Shown: positions 1-11,602, counted from the first letter of the stretch. The stretch is DNA of 64,000 nucleotides from Pseudorasbora parva (GCF_024679245.1 NC_090191.1:4014004-4078003); one strand, 5' to 3'. A program made the numbers and translations. The notes: generated by a model not told the origin, from the letters alone.

Positions 1-452
1 ATGTTTTGGCTTGCATGATATCTCATTTCTTTAACATAGTTGCAGATTATGTCGATGCATGCACAATACATCCATAATCTAGGACTGATTGCATGAGACC
101 AACATATATACCCTTTAATGATCGTTTGTCTGCACCCCAATCTTGTCCTGCAACGCCTCTCATAAATGTTAGTACTCTACTGTTGTGTCTTCCCATTGGT
201 TCAGGGTTTTGATTGCTTTCAGGTTTGTATCGTTATGTCATTAGTCCTTGTGTATACATAGCCCTCATGTTTCAGTAGTCTCATGTCAAGCTTTGTTTCT
301 TAGGGTTTCTGTTTGGTGAGTCGCATGTTCACGCAACCCAAGCTCTAATTATAGTCAGAAAATAAATCTTTTGATTGAGCTGCTCTTTTGAATCTTGTTT
401 CAATTATAGAGCTTCTAAAAAGAGATCCAGGATTTTTGTTCTCACATTCAAC

Positions 453-2776
453 ATGTTGGTGCTAAAGCTAAGCTGGATCAGTTGTAAGTACTGCTTTAGA
501 ACCAATTCAACTCGCATTAGTTCAAATGACTTCAATCTCTTTCTGTTTGATTTTCAGTGCTGCTCTTTCTGTGTCCACATGGTAAGGCAACTAACATATA
601 TAATGTACAGTCTCATTAAAGACTTCCAAGTGCAAAACCAGTAGTTTTACTAAATCTTCTGTTTCTTCTTTCTGCAGGTGCGGAAGCAAAAAGCGTGGAA
701 GTCTGTGAAGGAAACTCTGCATCTCTCCAATGTGGTGAGTAATCCAGTCTTTTGAGCTTTATTCCCAAATAGGAGAGCATGCGAGAGGAAGAAAGAGATC
801 ATGAGGGTATCTGGAGCCTGGACTTTAACTTGTTTCTAGCTTCATAGAATTTTTTTTTTTTTTTAAACCATGACAGATACTGGTTTCATAAAGGTCCTTA
901 ATGCCAACTACGGGCGAACTGACTGCACCGTCTGCGCTGCTGGAAAACCAGCTCATCAGCTCTCAAATAACAACTGCAAAAAGGCTGAATCCCTCTCTAT
1001 AATGTCTGCTCAGTAGGTTTACCAAAGATCATAAACCATTATCTTTCTATGCACTACTTCATAAGCACGAGATGCAGAGTTGTCTATAGTTTATTAAAGC
1101 ATTACTTGTCATTTGTCTGTCCATGAATCAGGTGTGATGGACTGAAGAGCTGTACTGTCTCTGCAGTCAACTCGGTTTTCTCTGATCCTTGTGTTGGGAC
1201 TTATAAATACCTGACTTTGTCTTATGACTGTATCCCAGCAAGTAAGTAATTTTCTGTCATAAATTGGATTTTTACAGTTTTATAACTGTAAGGCATGGCA
1301 AATGAGTACAAAGTTATCTGTTAATAATCATCTTTTCACATGGTAAGGCAACTAACATATATAATGTACAGTCTCATTAAAGACTTCCAAGTGCAAAACC
1401 AGTAGTTTTACTAAATCTTATGTTTCTTCTTTCTGCAGAAGAAAGAAGTGTGGTCGCCTGTGAAGGAAAGTCTGCATCTCTCCAATGTGGTGAGTAATCC
1501 AGTCTTTTGAGCTTTCCCAAATAGGAGCGTATGTGAGAGGAGGAACAAGATCCTGAGTGTATCTGGAGCCTGGACTTTAACTTGTTTCTAGCTTCATAGA
1601 GTTTTTTTATTTAAACCATGTCAGATACTGGTTTCATAAAGGTCCTTAATGCCAACTATGGGCGAACTGACTGCACTGTCTGCGCTACTGGAAAATCAGC
1701 TCTCAAATAACAACTGCAAAAAGGCTGACTCCCTCTATATAATATCTGCTCGGTAGGTTTACCTGAGCTCATAAACCATTATCTTTCTATGCACTACTTC
1801 ATAAGCAGGAGATGCAGAGTTGTCTATAGTTTATTAAAGCATTACTTGTCATTTGTCTGTCCATGAATCAGGTGTGATGGACTGAAGAGCTGTACTGTCT
1901 CTGCAGTCAACTCGGTTTTCTCTGATCCTTGTGTTGGGACTTATAAATACCTGACTTTGTCTTATGACTGTATCCCAGCAAGTAAGTAACTTTCTGTCAT
2001 AAATTGATCTTTATAACTGTAAGGCATGGCAAATGAGTACAAAGTTCTGTTAATTCTTTCTACTACCCCACAAACTATTGTAGAGAGAAATGTAACCTGT
2101 GATGGGCAAAAAAGCATCATTGAGTGTGGTAAGTTGTCCTTTTACTGTATGTTCTCTAATATGTTGAGACCGCCGGGTACAGCATCTTGTTGAATCCTTA
2201 AGGTCCTCATGTCCACAATATTTTGACTGGATGTTCCTGCTACAGTACATGTTGGCACACATTGCCATTTTTGAAAGGGTTGACCTTAACATGTTTGCAA
2301 TCCATCAGTCATGAGATTCTGATCCGTGTCTGTTTGTGTATCAACAGAAGTTGGTGTTCTTTCTATTCATCATGCCAATTATGGCCGCCGGGATCTTGAA
2401 ACCTGCCCTCATAAATTGGCAACCACATGCGACTGTTACAGTCCTCAGACCAGCAGCCTTGTTTCCAGGTACAGCAGATCCTCTTCATCTAGTCATTTTA
2501 GACGTTAGGTCACACTCTTCAGCTGTTTTAGAAAGCATGTACAAACTAAATCCCATTATCCTGTATCTTAAATGGACATTTAATACATTGACCTAAATTA
2601 TTAACTTAAGATTTCAAGAGCTAATTGACTCTTTTCTATTTTCTTTCTTAAGCTGCAATGGGAAGTCTTGTCAACTCGACGCTTCAAATTCTGTCTTCTC
2701 TGATCCATGTGTGGGTGTCCATAAGTATCTGGAAGTGACATACAGCTGTAAATGTGGATGTAATGATGGCACATGA
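453..2776 (+). CDS. L-rhamnose-binding lectin, three SUEL-type domains, second domain frameshifted
   Basis: Secreted animal lectin that binds rhamnose or galactose sugars, known in fish eggs, skin and immune tissue. Inferred exons: 453-483, 558-581 and 678-734 (signal peptide [22 protein letters not shown], then domain 1), 877-1012, 1132-1241, 1439-1489, 1625-1752, 1872-1981, 2094-2128, 2348-2468, 2653-2776; all borders are GT-AG and phases agree. Each domain shows the family hallmarks ANYGR (HANYGR in domain 3) and FSDPCVGxxKYL, with the usual cysteines. Domains 1 and 2, introns included, are a near-identical recent tandem duplication. Oddity: exon 1625-1752 is 8 bp shorter than its twin 877-1012, which brings TAA into frame at 1708; skipping that exon also gives a stop. 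So the three-domain protein is broken here unless this is an assembly error or another splice form exists. A poly(A) signal follows the stop. Family call very secure; integrity uncertain. Confidence 0.9.
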
Positions 2777-2789
2777 CAATGGGAAGTGA

Positions 2790-2795
2790 AATAAA
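2790..2795 (+). terminator. poly(A) signal of the lectin gene
   Basis: AATAAA lies 13 bases after the TGA of the lectin reading frame and fits its 3' end. Confidence 0.6.
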
Positions 2796-2975
2796 ATTCA
2801 TTTAAAAAAGAAATCCAGATTCTTTCCAAATGGTTTCATGATTGTCACTGCAAAAAATTGGTTTCTAAAAATTCTTGAACCTGGTCTGTTATTGTGTTTT
2901 AAGTCCTTGCCTCCCTCCCTGTGGAGAAGTCACGTAATGCATTCAAGGTGCTGATGCCGACACGAATGAGACTAA

Positions 2976-3897
2976 CGCCTGTTTCGCACCGCAAGTGTGA
3001 GCAGCGCGTGAGCAGCGCGTGAGCAGCACTTCAGCGTAACTACACCGTGACTGCAGCTGCAGACGCGCGAGAGTATTCACACTGGAAGCGTTGGTGCAGC
3101 GTCACAGCAGCGGCTCCCACAATGATAGAGCCTATATCTGTATTAAATACTAAACTAAAATAAATTATATTTTCTGGCTAGTTTACTTTACTTTTTATAA
3201 TACTTTCACCCAAACTGAATAATTAAAACAAGTTTAAATGGGTAAATCTTCTACAGATGATTTTTATTCCTCGTTTTCTTTAATGACATACTCCAGTTAT
3301 TGTTAAAACACCACATGTGCTTGTGTGCATTGAGCGCTTTTGTTATATTATATTTTGTCCATCAAAAGTGTGCTTTTGCTTTACACCTTGACTGCAGCTG
3401 CAGACCGAGAGCCTTTACCTGTCTGAATATTAAATACTAAATGAAAGTTTGTTATATTTTCTGGCTAGTTTACTTTATTTTCTATAATCATAACCATATT
3501 TTAACCCAAACTGAATAATCAAAACAAATTTAAATTGCTAAATTCTTCCACAGATATTTTTTATTCTTCGTTTTCTTCTCTGACATACTCCAGTTATTGT
3601 TCAAATACGCTACACGTGCAATCCTGTGTGCATTTTAGGCACTTTTTGTGTGAAATCACATTTATTGTCCTTTAAAAGTGTGCTTTCACTTTAATTGAGC
3701 GTCAGAAGCGTCAGCAGCGCAGCAAAAATAGGCTCGCAGCCGAAACCCCCGCTTCACTGCTGCTCACGCGACGCTCCTGCTTGACGCTCACGTGCTGCTC
3801 CTGCTCCCGGTGTGAATGCACTCATTGATTAACATGGGCGCCGAAAAAAAATACGCGCTTCTCACGCGCCGCTCACGCTTGCGGTGTGAAACGGCCG
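2976..3897. mobile_element. Non-autonomous DNA transposon with TAA target duplication, copy 1 (Harbinger-like)
   Basis: Terminal inverted repeats of about 37 bp: the left end CGCCTGTTTCGCACCGCAAG mirrors the right end (CTTGCGGTGTGAAACGGCCG, imperfect). TAA sits directly outside both ends (2973-2975, 3898-3900). The 922-bp body has GC-rich ends, with repeated GTGAGCAGCGC motifs, and an AT-rich middle holding two internal copies of an approximately 150-bp block. A second copy is at 16174-17063. No transposase is encoded. The 3-bp TAA duplication suggests PIF/Harbinger mobilisation, but that is inference. Confidence 0.8.
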
Positions 3898-3900
3898 TAA

Positions 3901-5269
3901 GCCTTAATGTTTCTACAACCTTCCGGTCTTCCACATTCAATGTGTCACTAGCCACTGCTTTAGGGTATTTACTGATATCCTTGACTTTTTTGGATGAAAC
4001 CACTTGCTATATGGCCAGAAAGCAAGGGTGGTTAAGTACTGCCATAAAAATACTTTAGGTTTTTATGGAGGGATCTGTACCCTACTTGAGTATTTTTATT
4101 TGCATCTCTTACTCCACTACAATATTAAAGGCAACGTTTACTTTTTACTCCAATACATTTCCCCATGCCCACTCCAAGTATTTATTACACTTGCTTTCCA
4201 AACTGGTCAGGTTGGTCATGGATGATCCAGTCGAGTATAGACTTGGAAAAGCACGCTATTTACTATGAAACCATCAGTAACACTTTACAATACAGGTGAA
4301 CTAATATGCATTAATTCATGCCTAACTAAAGCACAGATAATGAGTTAATGTAAGCCTCATGAAGAACTAAACCATTTATTAATGATTACTGCATCAGCAA
4401 CTAATGAACATTCTGTATGATTAATAGATTAAGCAATATATGAATTGCTATTAAATGACATAATTCCATAATATATTACATTAGCTAATGTACATTAATG
4501 TATTCAAAGCCATGCATTCTGACTCACAGTTGTCTGTTTAATCATTAATCATATGTAACATTTTGCAAAGGTATTATGTTATGACTTGTTGAGGCACATG
4601 ACTAACTAATTGTAAAGTAATATGTCATTGTGGTTATGGCTTTTGAATTAGTTAATAGTATATTGCTCATCATCTGTTTGATGCAGCTAATGTTATGTCT
4701 ATTTCAAGTTTAACCCCTATACTGTGTTAAGGTGCTTCAATTGCAAATCTAACAAAATTCTTAATTGCAGTATCTAATCTTATCATTTGTTAAATTAAAG
4801 CATTTCATATCGTTCCCAAAAGAATTGACCTGCCTAATTATTGATATTTACAGTTAATTTGAATATTTACTTTTTACTTTCGGTACTTAAGTACGTTTTA
4901 AATCTGATACTTTTGTACTTTTACTCAAGTGATGTTTGAATGGAGGACTTTCTACTTTTACTGGAGTCATTTTTTATTTAGGTATATATACTTTTACTCA
5001 AGTATACTTTTGAGTACTTTTACCACCCCTGCCTGAAAGAGTACAGTTGGTAAAAACAATGCCTATGCAATTCAGTAAACAATTTGGGGAAAAGTTATCA
5101 TTGACCATTTGAGGTGTTGAGGTCTTTATAGCTCGTCCATCTAACCCTAAAGCTAGAGCAGAAACATGGTCATCCTACAAGCACCATAACATGATCAAGT
5201 TTTTGATTGGTATTACACCTCAGGGCACAGTCTCTTACATATCAAATGCATGGGGAGGAAGAGTAAGCG
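3901..5269. other. Intergenic stretch, AT-rich, with a hAT end fragment
   Basis: No gene seen. Bases 4300-4850 are AT-rich with many TTAATG/CATTAA words and look like a worn MITE. Bases about 4862-5032 (ACTTTTACTCAAGTA words ending in CACCCCTG) resemble one end of a Tol2-like hAT element such as the complete one at 7996-9776. Confidence 0.45.
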
Positions 5270-5273
5270 TTAA

Positions 5274-6074
5274 AGGGTTACTTCAGCGATTAGCATATGG
5301 CTTTGTATCAGTAAAAAACCCTGGAGTATAATCACATGATTGTGCTTTCCCCTCTCATATCCCCCTAAGACAAGAGATTTATGCATTTTATTTCTGGAAA
5401 AATTCCTCCTATGAAACAAATTGACGTTATTTGCATCATAGGAGGAATGTTTGGCCAAAGGCTAAAGACTACAGCCAGCAGAGGGAGCCATTTCCTCATG
5501 TTTTGAACCCGCGCATGGGGGATGGAGCTACAGCTACAGGCACTCATGGAGCTCGCAGCTACAGGCACTCATTTAAACGGAGCTATGGTGAGCAATGTAA
5601 GTCTTTTAACTTCTCAAATTAATTTCTATGAAAGTTAAGCTTACAAAGGCATGAACTGAAACGCGCTAGACTGAACTCGGGTTGTGAATGTATGCCGCGA
5701 GTGTAGTCCTGATTACCTCCGCTATCATCACGAGAGCTCATTCAGCTCATTTATCTCAATCCTGCAGTTAGTGCTCAGTGCTGTGATACTTGCACGGTGA
5801 CTCACTCATTTTATTGAACAGACACGTTCAGTTTTTAATTGTAGTGTCTTCTCCAACTCAGTCACAGTAATCCAGTAGCGGTGGCTTTGGGAATGGCCTC
5901 ACAGGGCAGCGAAGCATTCTGGGAATGGTAGTCTTTCATCCCCATGGGACAAAAATACATTTTCTGTCTTTTCTCGGTCTAGAAGGCACCAAATTCAAAT
6001 ATAATTTCACATTTCTACTACATTAATGACCCAGTTTAAATATAGATTCATCTTCCCAGCGCTGAAGTACCCCT
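5274..6074 (+). mobile_element. TTAA-flanked MITE family B, copy 1
   Basis: Inverted termini AGGGTTACTTCAGCG and CGCTGAAGTACCCCT. TTAA precedes the left end (5270-5273); the right flank is TTAC, one change from TTAA. Related copies lie at 23877-24652 and 46934-47717. The element holds a hairpin around 5403-5447 (TTCCTCCTATGA with its complement) and no transposase. TTAA insertion with AGGG ends fits Kolobok or piggyBac mobilisation; I cannot decide which. Confidence 0.75.
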
Positions 6075-6497
6075 TTACGTACATAACTGAAAATTTTGGC
6101 TTTCTGGACCACATTTTACCGGTGATTTAGTTCTTGTTGACCGTGGCTTTGATATTAAGGACACTAGGTTGTATTATGGCTCGGGTAAAAATGCCCAACT
6201 TTACCCGTGGGAAGTCACAGCTTGCTTCAGTTGACTTAGAAACCACAGGGAAAATTGCTCATGTTAGGATTCATGTTGAACCTGTGATTGGTAGTGTGTG
6301 CTAGAAATCTTGTATATTGGGGGAAATCAAAATTGCCTTTTTTCTTTCTTTTTTTTTTATGAGAAGGTGATTGTTTTTGTACAATATCAATCAATCAACT
6401 TTAGTTATATAGCGCTTTTTTGAATGACGATTGTTTCAAAGCAGCTTCAGTGTTAAACAGGACAATATTGCAAGAAAATTTATTTGGATGTACAGTC

Positions 6498-6603
6498 ATT
6501 CTGGAGAAAACAGTGATGTTATCAGCTTATGTTCATTTATTATAGCGACAATTCTGGAGAAAACAGTGATGTTATCAGCTTATGTTCATTTATTATAGCG
6601 ACA
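6498..6603. repeat. 53-bp perfect tandem duplication
   Basis: ATTCTGGAGAAAACAGTGAT and the bases that follow are repeated twice head to tail with period 53. The surrounding sequence (TATATAGCGCTTTTTTGAAT upstream) is a common dispersed fish repeat type. Non-coding. Confidence 0.75.
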
Positions 6604-6991
6604 AAATTGGGCTTGTCTGTTGAACCTTTGTCCATCAGTTGTTGATTTTGACTGAAGTTGCTTGTTTTAGGCTGTTGGTAAAAAAGAATCCTTGTGATTT
6701 CATTGTAAATAGTTTAGTTGTGTAGTACAAACACAGAGGAGTTGGGTATGGTATGCCACAACTTTTTACTTTATTGTATGATGTACTAATTATGTGATAA
6801 TGTACTCTACTAAATAAAACGGCAACAACAACAAAAAATAGTGTGAAAAAAGTGCCTAAAGTACTTAAACTACAAAAAAAGTGAAAAAAGTGCCTAAAGT
6901 ACTTAAGGAAAAACATGTAACTATGCTCGGCTACATCAGAGATGTAAATGATAACGTGAAACAGAACGGTTCACTGCAGATAACAATTCTA

Positions 6992-7995
6992 TACAGGTCC
7001 TTCTCAAAAAATTAGCATATGTGATAAGAGTTCATTATTTTCCACAATGTAATGATAACAATTAAACTGTCATATATTTTAGATTCATTGCACACCAACT
7101 GATATATTTCAGGTCTTTTATTGTTTTAATACTGATGATTTTGGCATACAGCTCATGAAAACCTCAAAAAAATTGCATATTTCATCCGACCAATAAAAGA
7201 AAAGTGTTTTTAATACAAAAAAGGTCAACCTTCAAATAATTATGTTCAGTTATGCACTCAATACTTGGTCGGGAATCCTTTTGCAGAAATGACTGCTTCA
7301 GTGTGGCGTGGCATGGAGGCGATCAGCCTGTGGCACTGCTGAGGTGTTATGGAGGCCCAGGATGCTTCGATAGCGGCCTTAAGCTCATCCAGAGTGTTGG
7401 GTCTTGCATCTCTCAACTTTCTCTTCACAATATCCCACAGATTCTCTATGGGGTTCAGGTCAGGAGAGTTGGCAGGCCAATTGAGCACAGTAATACCATG
7501 GTCAGTAAACCATTTACCAGTGGTTTTGGCACTGTGAGCAGGTGCCAGGTCGTGCTGAAAAACAAAATCTTCATCTCCATAAAGCTTTTCAGCAGATGGA
7601 AGCATGAAGTGCTCCAAAATCTCCTGATAGCTAGCTGCATTGACCCTGCCCTTGATAAAACACAGTGGACCAACACCAGCAGCTGACATGGCACCCCAGA
7701 CCATCACTGACTGTGGGTACTTGACACTGGACTTCAGGCATTTTTGGCATTTCCTTCTCCCCAGTCCTCCTCCAGACTCTGGTACCTTGATTTCCGAATA
7801 ACATGCAAAATTAGCTTTCATCCGAAAAAAGTACTTTGGACCACTGAGCAACAGTCCAGTGCTGCTTCTCTGTAGCCCAAAAGTGGCTTGACCTGGGGAA
7901 TGCGGCACCTGTAGCCCATTTCCTGCACACGCCTGTGCACGGTGGCTCTGGATGTTTCTACTCCAGACTCAGTCCACTGCTGAGGTAGAAACTGA
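6992..7995 (-). mobile_element. Tc1/mariner remnant, 3' half
   Basis: The 3' terminal repeat begins TACAGGTCCTTCTCAAAAAA at 6992, a common fish Tc1 end. Transposase sequence on the minus strand follows. The other half is not recognised beyond the hAT insertion at 7996, so the element is truncated as well as interrupted. Confidence 0.8.
7258..7980 (-). pseudogene. Tc1-like transposase, frameshifted
   Basis: Encodes the C-terminal two thirds of a Tc1 DDE transposase. Visible motifs are VMVWGAMS, the second catalytic Asp in FQHDLAPAHSAK, and the Glu block NSPDLNPIENLWDIVKRKL, ending ISAKGFPTKY. Upstream in another frame (about 7870-7980) is the helix-turn-helix piece GVETSRATVHRRVQEMGYR. The region expected to hold the first catalytic Asp (WSKVLFSDESK in relatives) is spread over shifted frames near 7800-7860, so the enzyme cannot be made intact. 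The N-terminal end is lost at the hAT insertion. Product would cut and paste Tc1 elements in the nucleus. Confidence 0.9.
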
Positions 7996-8228
7996 CAGAG
8001 GTGGGTAGAGTAGCCAAAATCTTTACTCGAATAAAAGTACGAGTACTTACGGAAATATTTACTCAAGTAAAAGTAAAAGTAACAATCGTAATAGTTACTT
8101 GAGTAAGAGTAAAAAAGTATTAGATGAAAAAACTACTCAAGTACTTAGTTACTAGTTACTTTCGATCTGATTGATAAGATCCAAAAACCCTGAATTTCAG
8201 ACTACTTAGAGAGCTTTCACACACCTCC

Positions 8229-8292
<64 letters not shown>

Positions 8293-9776
8293 AATGGTTA
8301 AACAGTGTAAATTAATGGTGTGCTGGGCTAACCACAGCTTTTTTTAAAAACATACTTTGTTCTTATATTTTTATAAGTATATACATTCTTAAAAATACAG
8401 TCCCATTTTTAAATGTATGTATATACTGCAGACTGTTGTCTGTCTAGATATGTGTATAAATGCAAGATGTCACATTAGGCTATTCAATTGGTTTCGTTTT
8501 TAGCCTGATTTCATTGGTACCTATGGCAACGTTTATGCAAACCACAAAGAATGTAGCAATACATATATATTGCGACAGTTTCAAAGTGAAATGTCCACTG
8601 GGTGGCGCTAAAAGCTTATTTTTTTTCCAGAACAGATTTGCGTGAATCTGACATGTTTTGTTACGTTGTGTTTTTAAAGTAGACCCACACTAAACCTACC
8701 CGAAAGTGTTAACAAAAGCAAATGTGACAGAAATAAAATTGTGTCCAAGTATTTTTAGCTTGTGTTTAGAACTTGTCTTTGAGCTCTTATCATGACTCGT
8801 TCGTCACGGGGTTCGTTCTCAAGCTTTTCGCATTGTAAATACAAATATGTATCAGCTGAGCTATCGAGTCTGGTGAATCAGAAAAGCAGAATATGGAGCT
8901 GTGACGCAAAATTCAAAATGTTTTAGTTTACAAACCATAGACTAAAAAAATGCAGTTTTTCTGCCTATAGTGTTCATTTCTGTTGGAATTCATGCAGTGT
9001 GTATTGGTACGTATTTTGTGGTTTGCAAAAACATTGCCACAGGTACATTTTGCCAATGAGGTTGCTCGTTTTATGAGAAAAATAAGATATGTAAATGTGC
9101 AGATGTGAATGTTTGTTTGTGGAGGTGTGTTCGGAGGATTCAAATGATTTGTCAATGCTTGCACAAGAGCGCATATGAGGAAAACACTCGGACAGTTTGT
9201 GAAATAGTATTACAATAAAGGAAAAGTGCCCATAGTTACCAAATTACCATTAATAGTGTTCAAATATAGGCATCATTGTTACACTTACCGCTGTTTTCTC
9301 AGGTTGGAGCTGGAATTATTGTACTAGATGTCAGTTCATTTTGGTGCACACAGCATGCATTAAATTATGAAACTGTTCTTTTTGACATCTTGGACTGAAA
9401 ACAGGCTGAACTTGAGGCCACCTACGGGTGATCTGCCGTAGCTCACACACTTCTCCCTCTGCTTCGGCCATCATCTTCTGACTAAACGCGCGCTAATTTT
9501 ATGCGGGTGATGCGTATCCACCTCTCGCGAAGCAGCCTCTCCAACGTTTCGCGAGACTTGCGAACAAGTCATAACTTATTTTAAAATATATAATTAATTA
9601 TCACCATTGACAGTAGCGGAGGAACGCCACCGAATGTAACGAAGTAAAAGTACAGTTTTTTCACAAGAAATGTACTTGAGTAAAAGTAAAAGTACCCATT
9701 TTTAAATATACTCTAAAAGTACAAGTTACCCAAAAAATGTACTCAAGTAAATGTAATTCGTTATTACCCACCTCTG
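7996..9776. mobile_element. Tol2-like hAT element, non-autonomous, with perfect 8-bp target duplication
   Basis: Starts CAGAGGTGGGTAGAGTA and ends TTACCCACCTCTG. Subterminal regions carry many AGTAAAAGTA/TACTCAAGT words, as in Tol2-family ends. The 8-bp duplication GAAACTGA lies at 7988-7995 and 9777-9784. The 1781-bp interior has a GT microsatellite and unique-looking DNA (8300-9480) but no transposase that I can recognise. Confidence 0.92.
8237..8290. repeat. (GT)n microsatellite
   Basis: About 27 uninterrupted GT units inside the hAT element. Confidence 0.95.
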
Positions 9777-9892
9777 GAAACTGAGGTAGCTTTCGGGAGT
9801 TTGAACAAACCTATTTTCCTTTTGAGCAGCCTGAACATTCACACATGAATAGTGAAACCACTCAATGTGACATTTTGCATTCTCACACAAAA

Positions 9893-10337
9893 TCATTTGG
9901 CCAAACTCAACCTGGCCATAGTGACACCAGCTTTTTCCTTGCCTGCTGACACATTAGCCATGGTCGATGAAAGCCTAATGTAGAATATGCCAACTAGTTC
10001 AGGCATAATGTGCTTGCTTTTCTTACATATGTCCCAGAACTCTTCATTAAACAAAATGTGTTCAACATGCAAATCTTTCTTTTGTCCAAACAACAAAATA
10101 GGCAGACTCCAGTTTGCACACTCCACGCTGCGTTTGGACCTGGTAGAAATACTGATGGTTTCTGTTTAATGCCAGTTTCCCTTCACAATCTTTGTCCAAG
10201 TACAATCCTGTAGCACTGTCAAACTTGTCAGATTTTACACAAAATGGACATTTAATTTCAATAACACCAAAACAGTCACAAGAAACAAGGCCATCGGGGG
10301 AAGCACCTACACAAGGATTACTGAAAGAACCGTTCAT
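9893..10337 (-). pseudogene. YqaJ-like nuclease domain remnant, frameshifted
   Basis: Two overlapping minus-strand frames form one decayed YqaJ/lambda-exonuclease-type domain. The first, 10337-10062, shows NPCVGASPDGLV, then IEIKCPF, then YFYQVQTQ. These are the Asp, Glu-x-Lys and Gln positions expected of this nuclease fold. The second, 10126-9893, continues HVEHILFNEEFWDICKKS. A frameshift lies near 10080-10120 and the N-terminus is missing. In fish such domains are usually not viral genes but cargo of DNA transposons (the ISL2EU group is described as carrying one). A Harbinger transposase fragment lies 340 bp upstream, but different ends suggest separate elements. Confidence 0.75.
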
Positions 10338-10458
10338 TAAAGGATTTGGGAATGAATAGCAGACTTTGAGCCAGTTGACGAAAAAAGGAGCAAGTTCGTA
10401 TGCAAATTAGCAAATGGCTATAATAGAGTGAAAAATGTAAGGGGGACTGAATACTTCC

Positions 10459-10463
<5 letters not shown>

Positions 10464-10506
<43 letters not shown>

Positions 10507-10566
10507 TCTCAATAAATTGAATGTCATTGAAAAGTTAATGTTTATTATGTGAAAATCGTATTCCAT
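10464..10566. repeat. (CA)n microsatellite followed by a Tc1-like terminal repeat scrap
   Basis: About 18 CA units to 10500, followed directly by GGTGCATCTCAATAAATTGA and on to 10566, which resembles the terminal repeat of another fish Tc1 family. No transposase is attached. Confidence 0.6.
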
Positions 10567-10678
10567 ATAGCCTGGGACACCTCAGGAATGATTTTAGACT
10601 CAGTCCGGCTGCCCAGTCTGTAGTTTGTTGCTATGCTATGAAGCGAGGACCCTGTAGCCAAGAAACGCAACGTCACTG

Positions 10679-10945
10679 CTAACCTTTCCACTGCACCAAC
10701 TGGAGCTCGATGTGTTGAAGATTGTGAACAATTCGATGTAACAAATCGTCAAACATGAAAGCAGACATTCGAAAATACTGAAACTGCTTTTCGGTGTCCA
10801 TCCTCCGCATCTCTTGCACAAAAGTGCTAAAGTCCCCATCCACAAGTCTCTTCTGGTTCAGCGGCCGCACACACCATCGTCTTCTCTTCTTCTTCTTAAT
10901 TACGTCTTCCAAGACAAGTAAACTTAGAAGCATATCCTTCTTCAT
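10679..10945 (-). pseudogene. PIF/Harbinger transposase (HARBI1-type), N-terminal fragment
   Basis: The frame begins MKKDMLLSLLVLEDVIKKKK and continues RRWCVRPLNQKRLVDGDFST, then VQEMRRMDTEKQFQYFRMSA and FDDLLHRI. This is the conserved start of fish Harbinger transposases (typically RRWWVRPxNxxR..GxF..L..EM...D...F..YFRM). Only about 85 residues remain; the DDE catalytic core is missing and sequence similarity stops near 10679. Downstream DNA to 11335 looks like a non-autonomous element end. Not functional. Confidence 0.85.
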
Positions 10946-11039
10946 TGTTGAGTCGGATCGCCAAAGTCACGTGATTTCAGCAGTTTGGTGATTTGACACT
11001 CGATCCGAATCATGAATCGATACACTGATTCATAACGGT

Positions 11040-11335
11040 TTGAAGCTTTGTTTTGAAATCGGCCCATCACTTTATACGTCGTTATTTAGTTTTTTGCACA
11101 CAAAAACTATTCACATCACTTCATAAAATGATTGTAGAGCCACCGTAGTGACATGGGCTTCGTAACAACGTCTTTAGTGCCTTTTATGGGTCTTAAAAGA
11201 GGAAATTACATTGGTATAAATGAAGGGCTTTCTGAGCCATCGGATTTCAACAAAAAATATCTTAATTTGTTAATATCCCTGAAGATGAACAATCAGAAGA
11301 GTAACTACAGAATTTGGGTGAACTAACCCTTTAAG
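11040..11335. mobile_element. Dispersed MITE-type repeat ending GGGTGAACTAACCCTTTAAG
   Basis: Contains GTCGTTATTTAGTTTTTTGC and ends GGGTGAACTAACCCTTTAAG, words that recur in cyprinid MITEs. The left limit is uncertain. Non-coding. Confidence 0.55.
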
Positions 11336-11602
11336 GTCTGTAAATTCATGTGTGAAAATGATTCTTCATGCTCCCTCACAACAACTATTTTACAGTTTGA
11401 ACTGATGAATCTTGACATGGTCATCCTGGAATATGGCCATGATGTGTCTTCCTACCTGATTGTTTAATAAACGAAAAGCTACACACTCCATCAATTAGTG
11501 ATAGAAGAACATATAATAATAATCCCAGACTCTGAGGCATCTGCAGCAGTGCCGCCACATTCCTCCAGCGTTCCATTAGAATGTTCAGCAGTGCTGATCT
11601 CT

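Noticed and set aside
3788..4058. Frames at the right end of the TAA-flanked element
   Set aside because: They lie in the non-coding termini and are not kept in the second copy.
7252..7686. 144-codon plus-strand frame
   Set aside because: Antisense of the Tc1 transposase on the minus strand.
9893..10337. Evidence of an integrated DNA virus (lambda-type exonuclease)
   Set aside because: YqaJ domains occur widely in fish transposons; no other viral gene is present and the surroundings are transposons.
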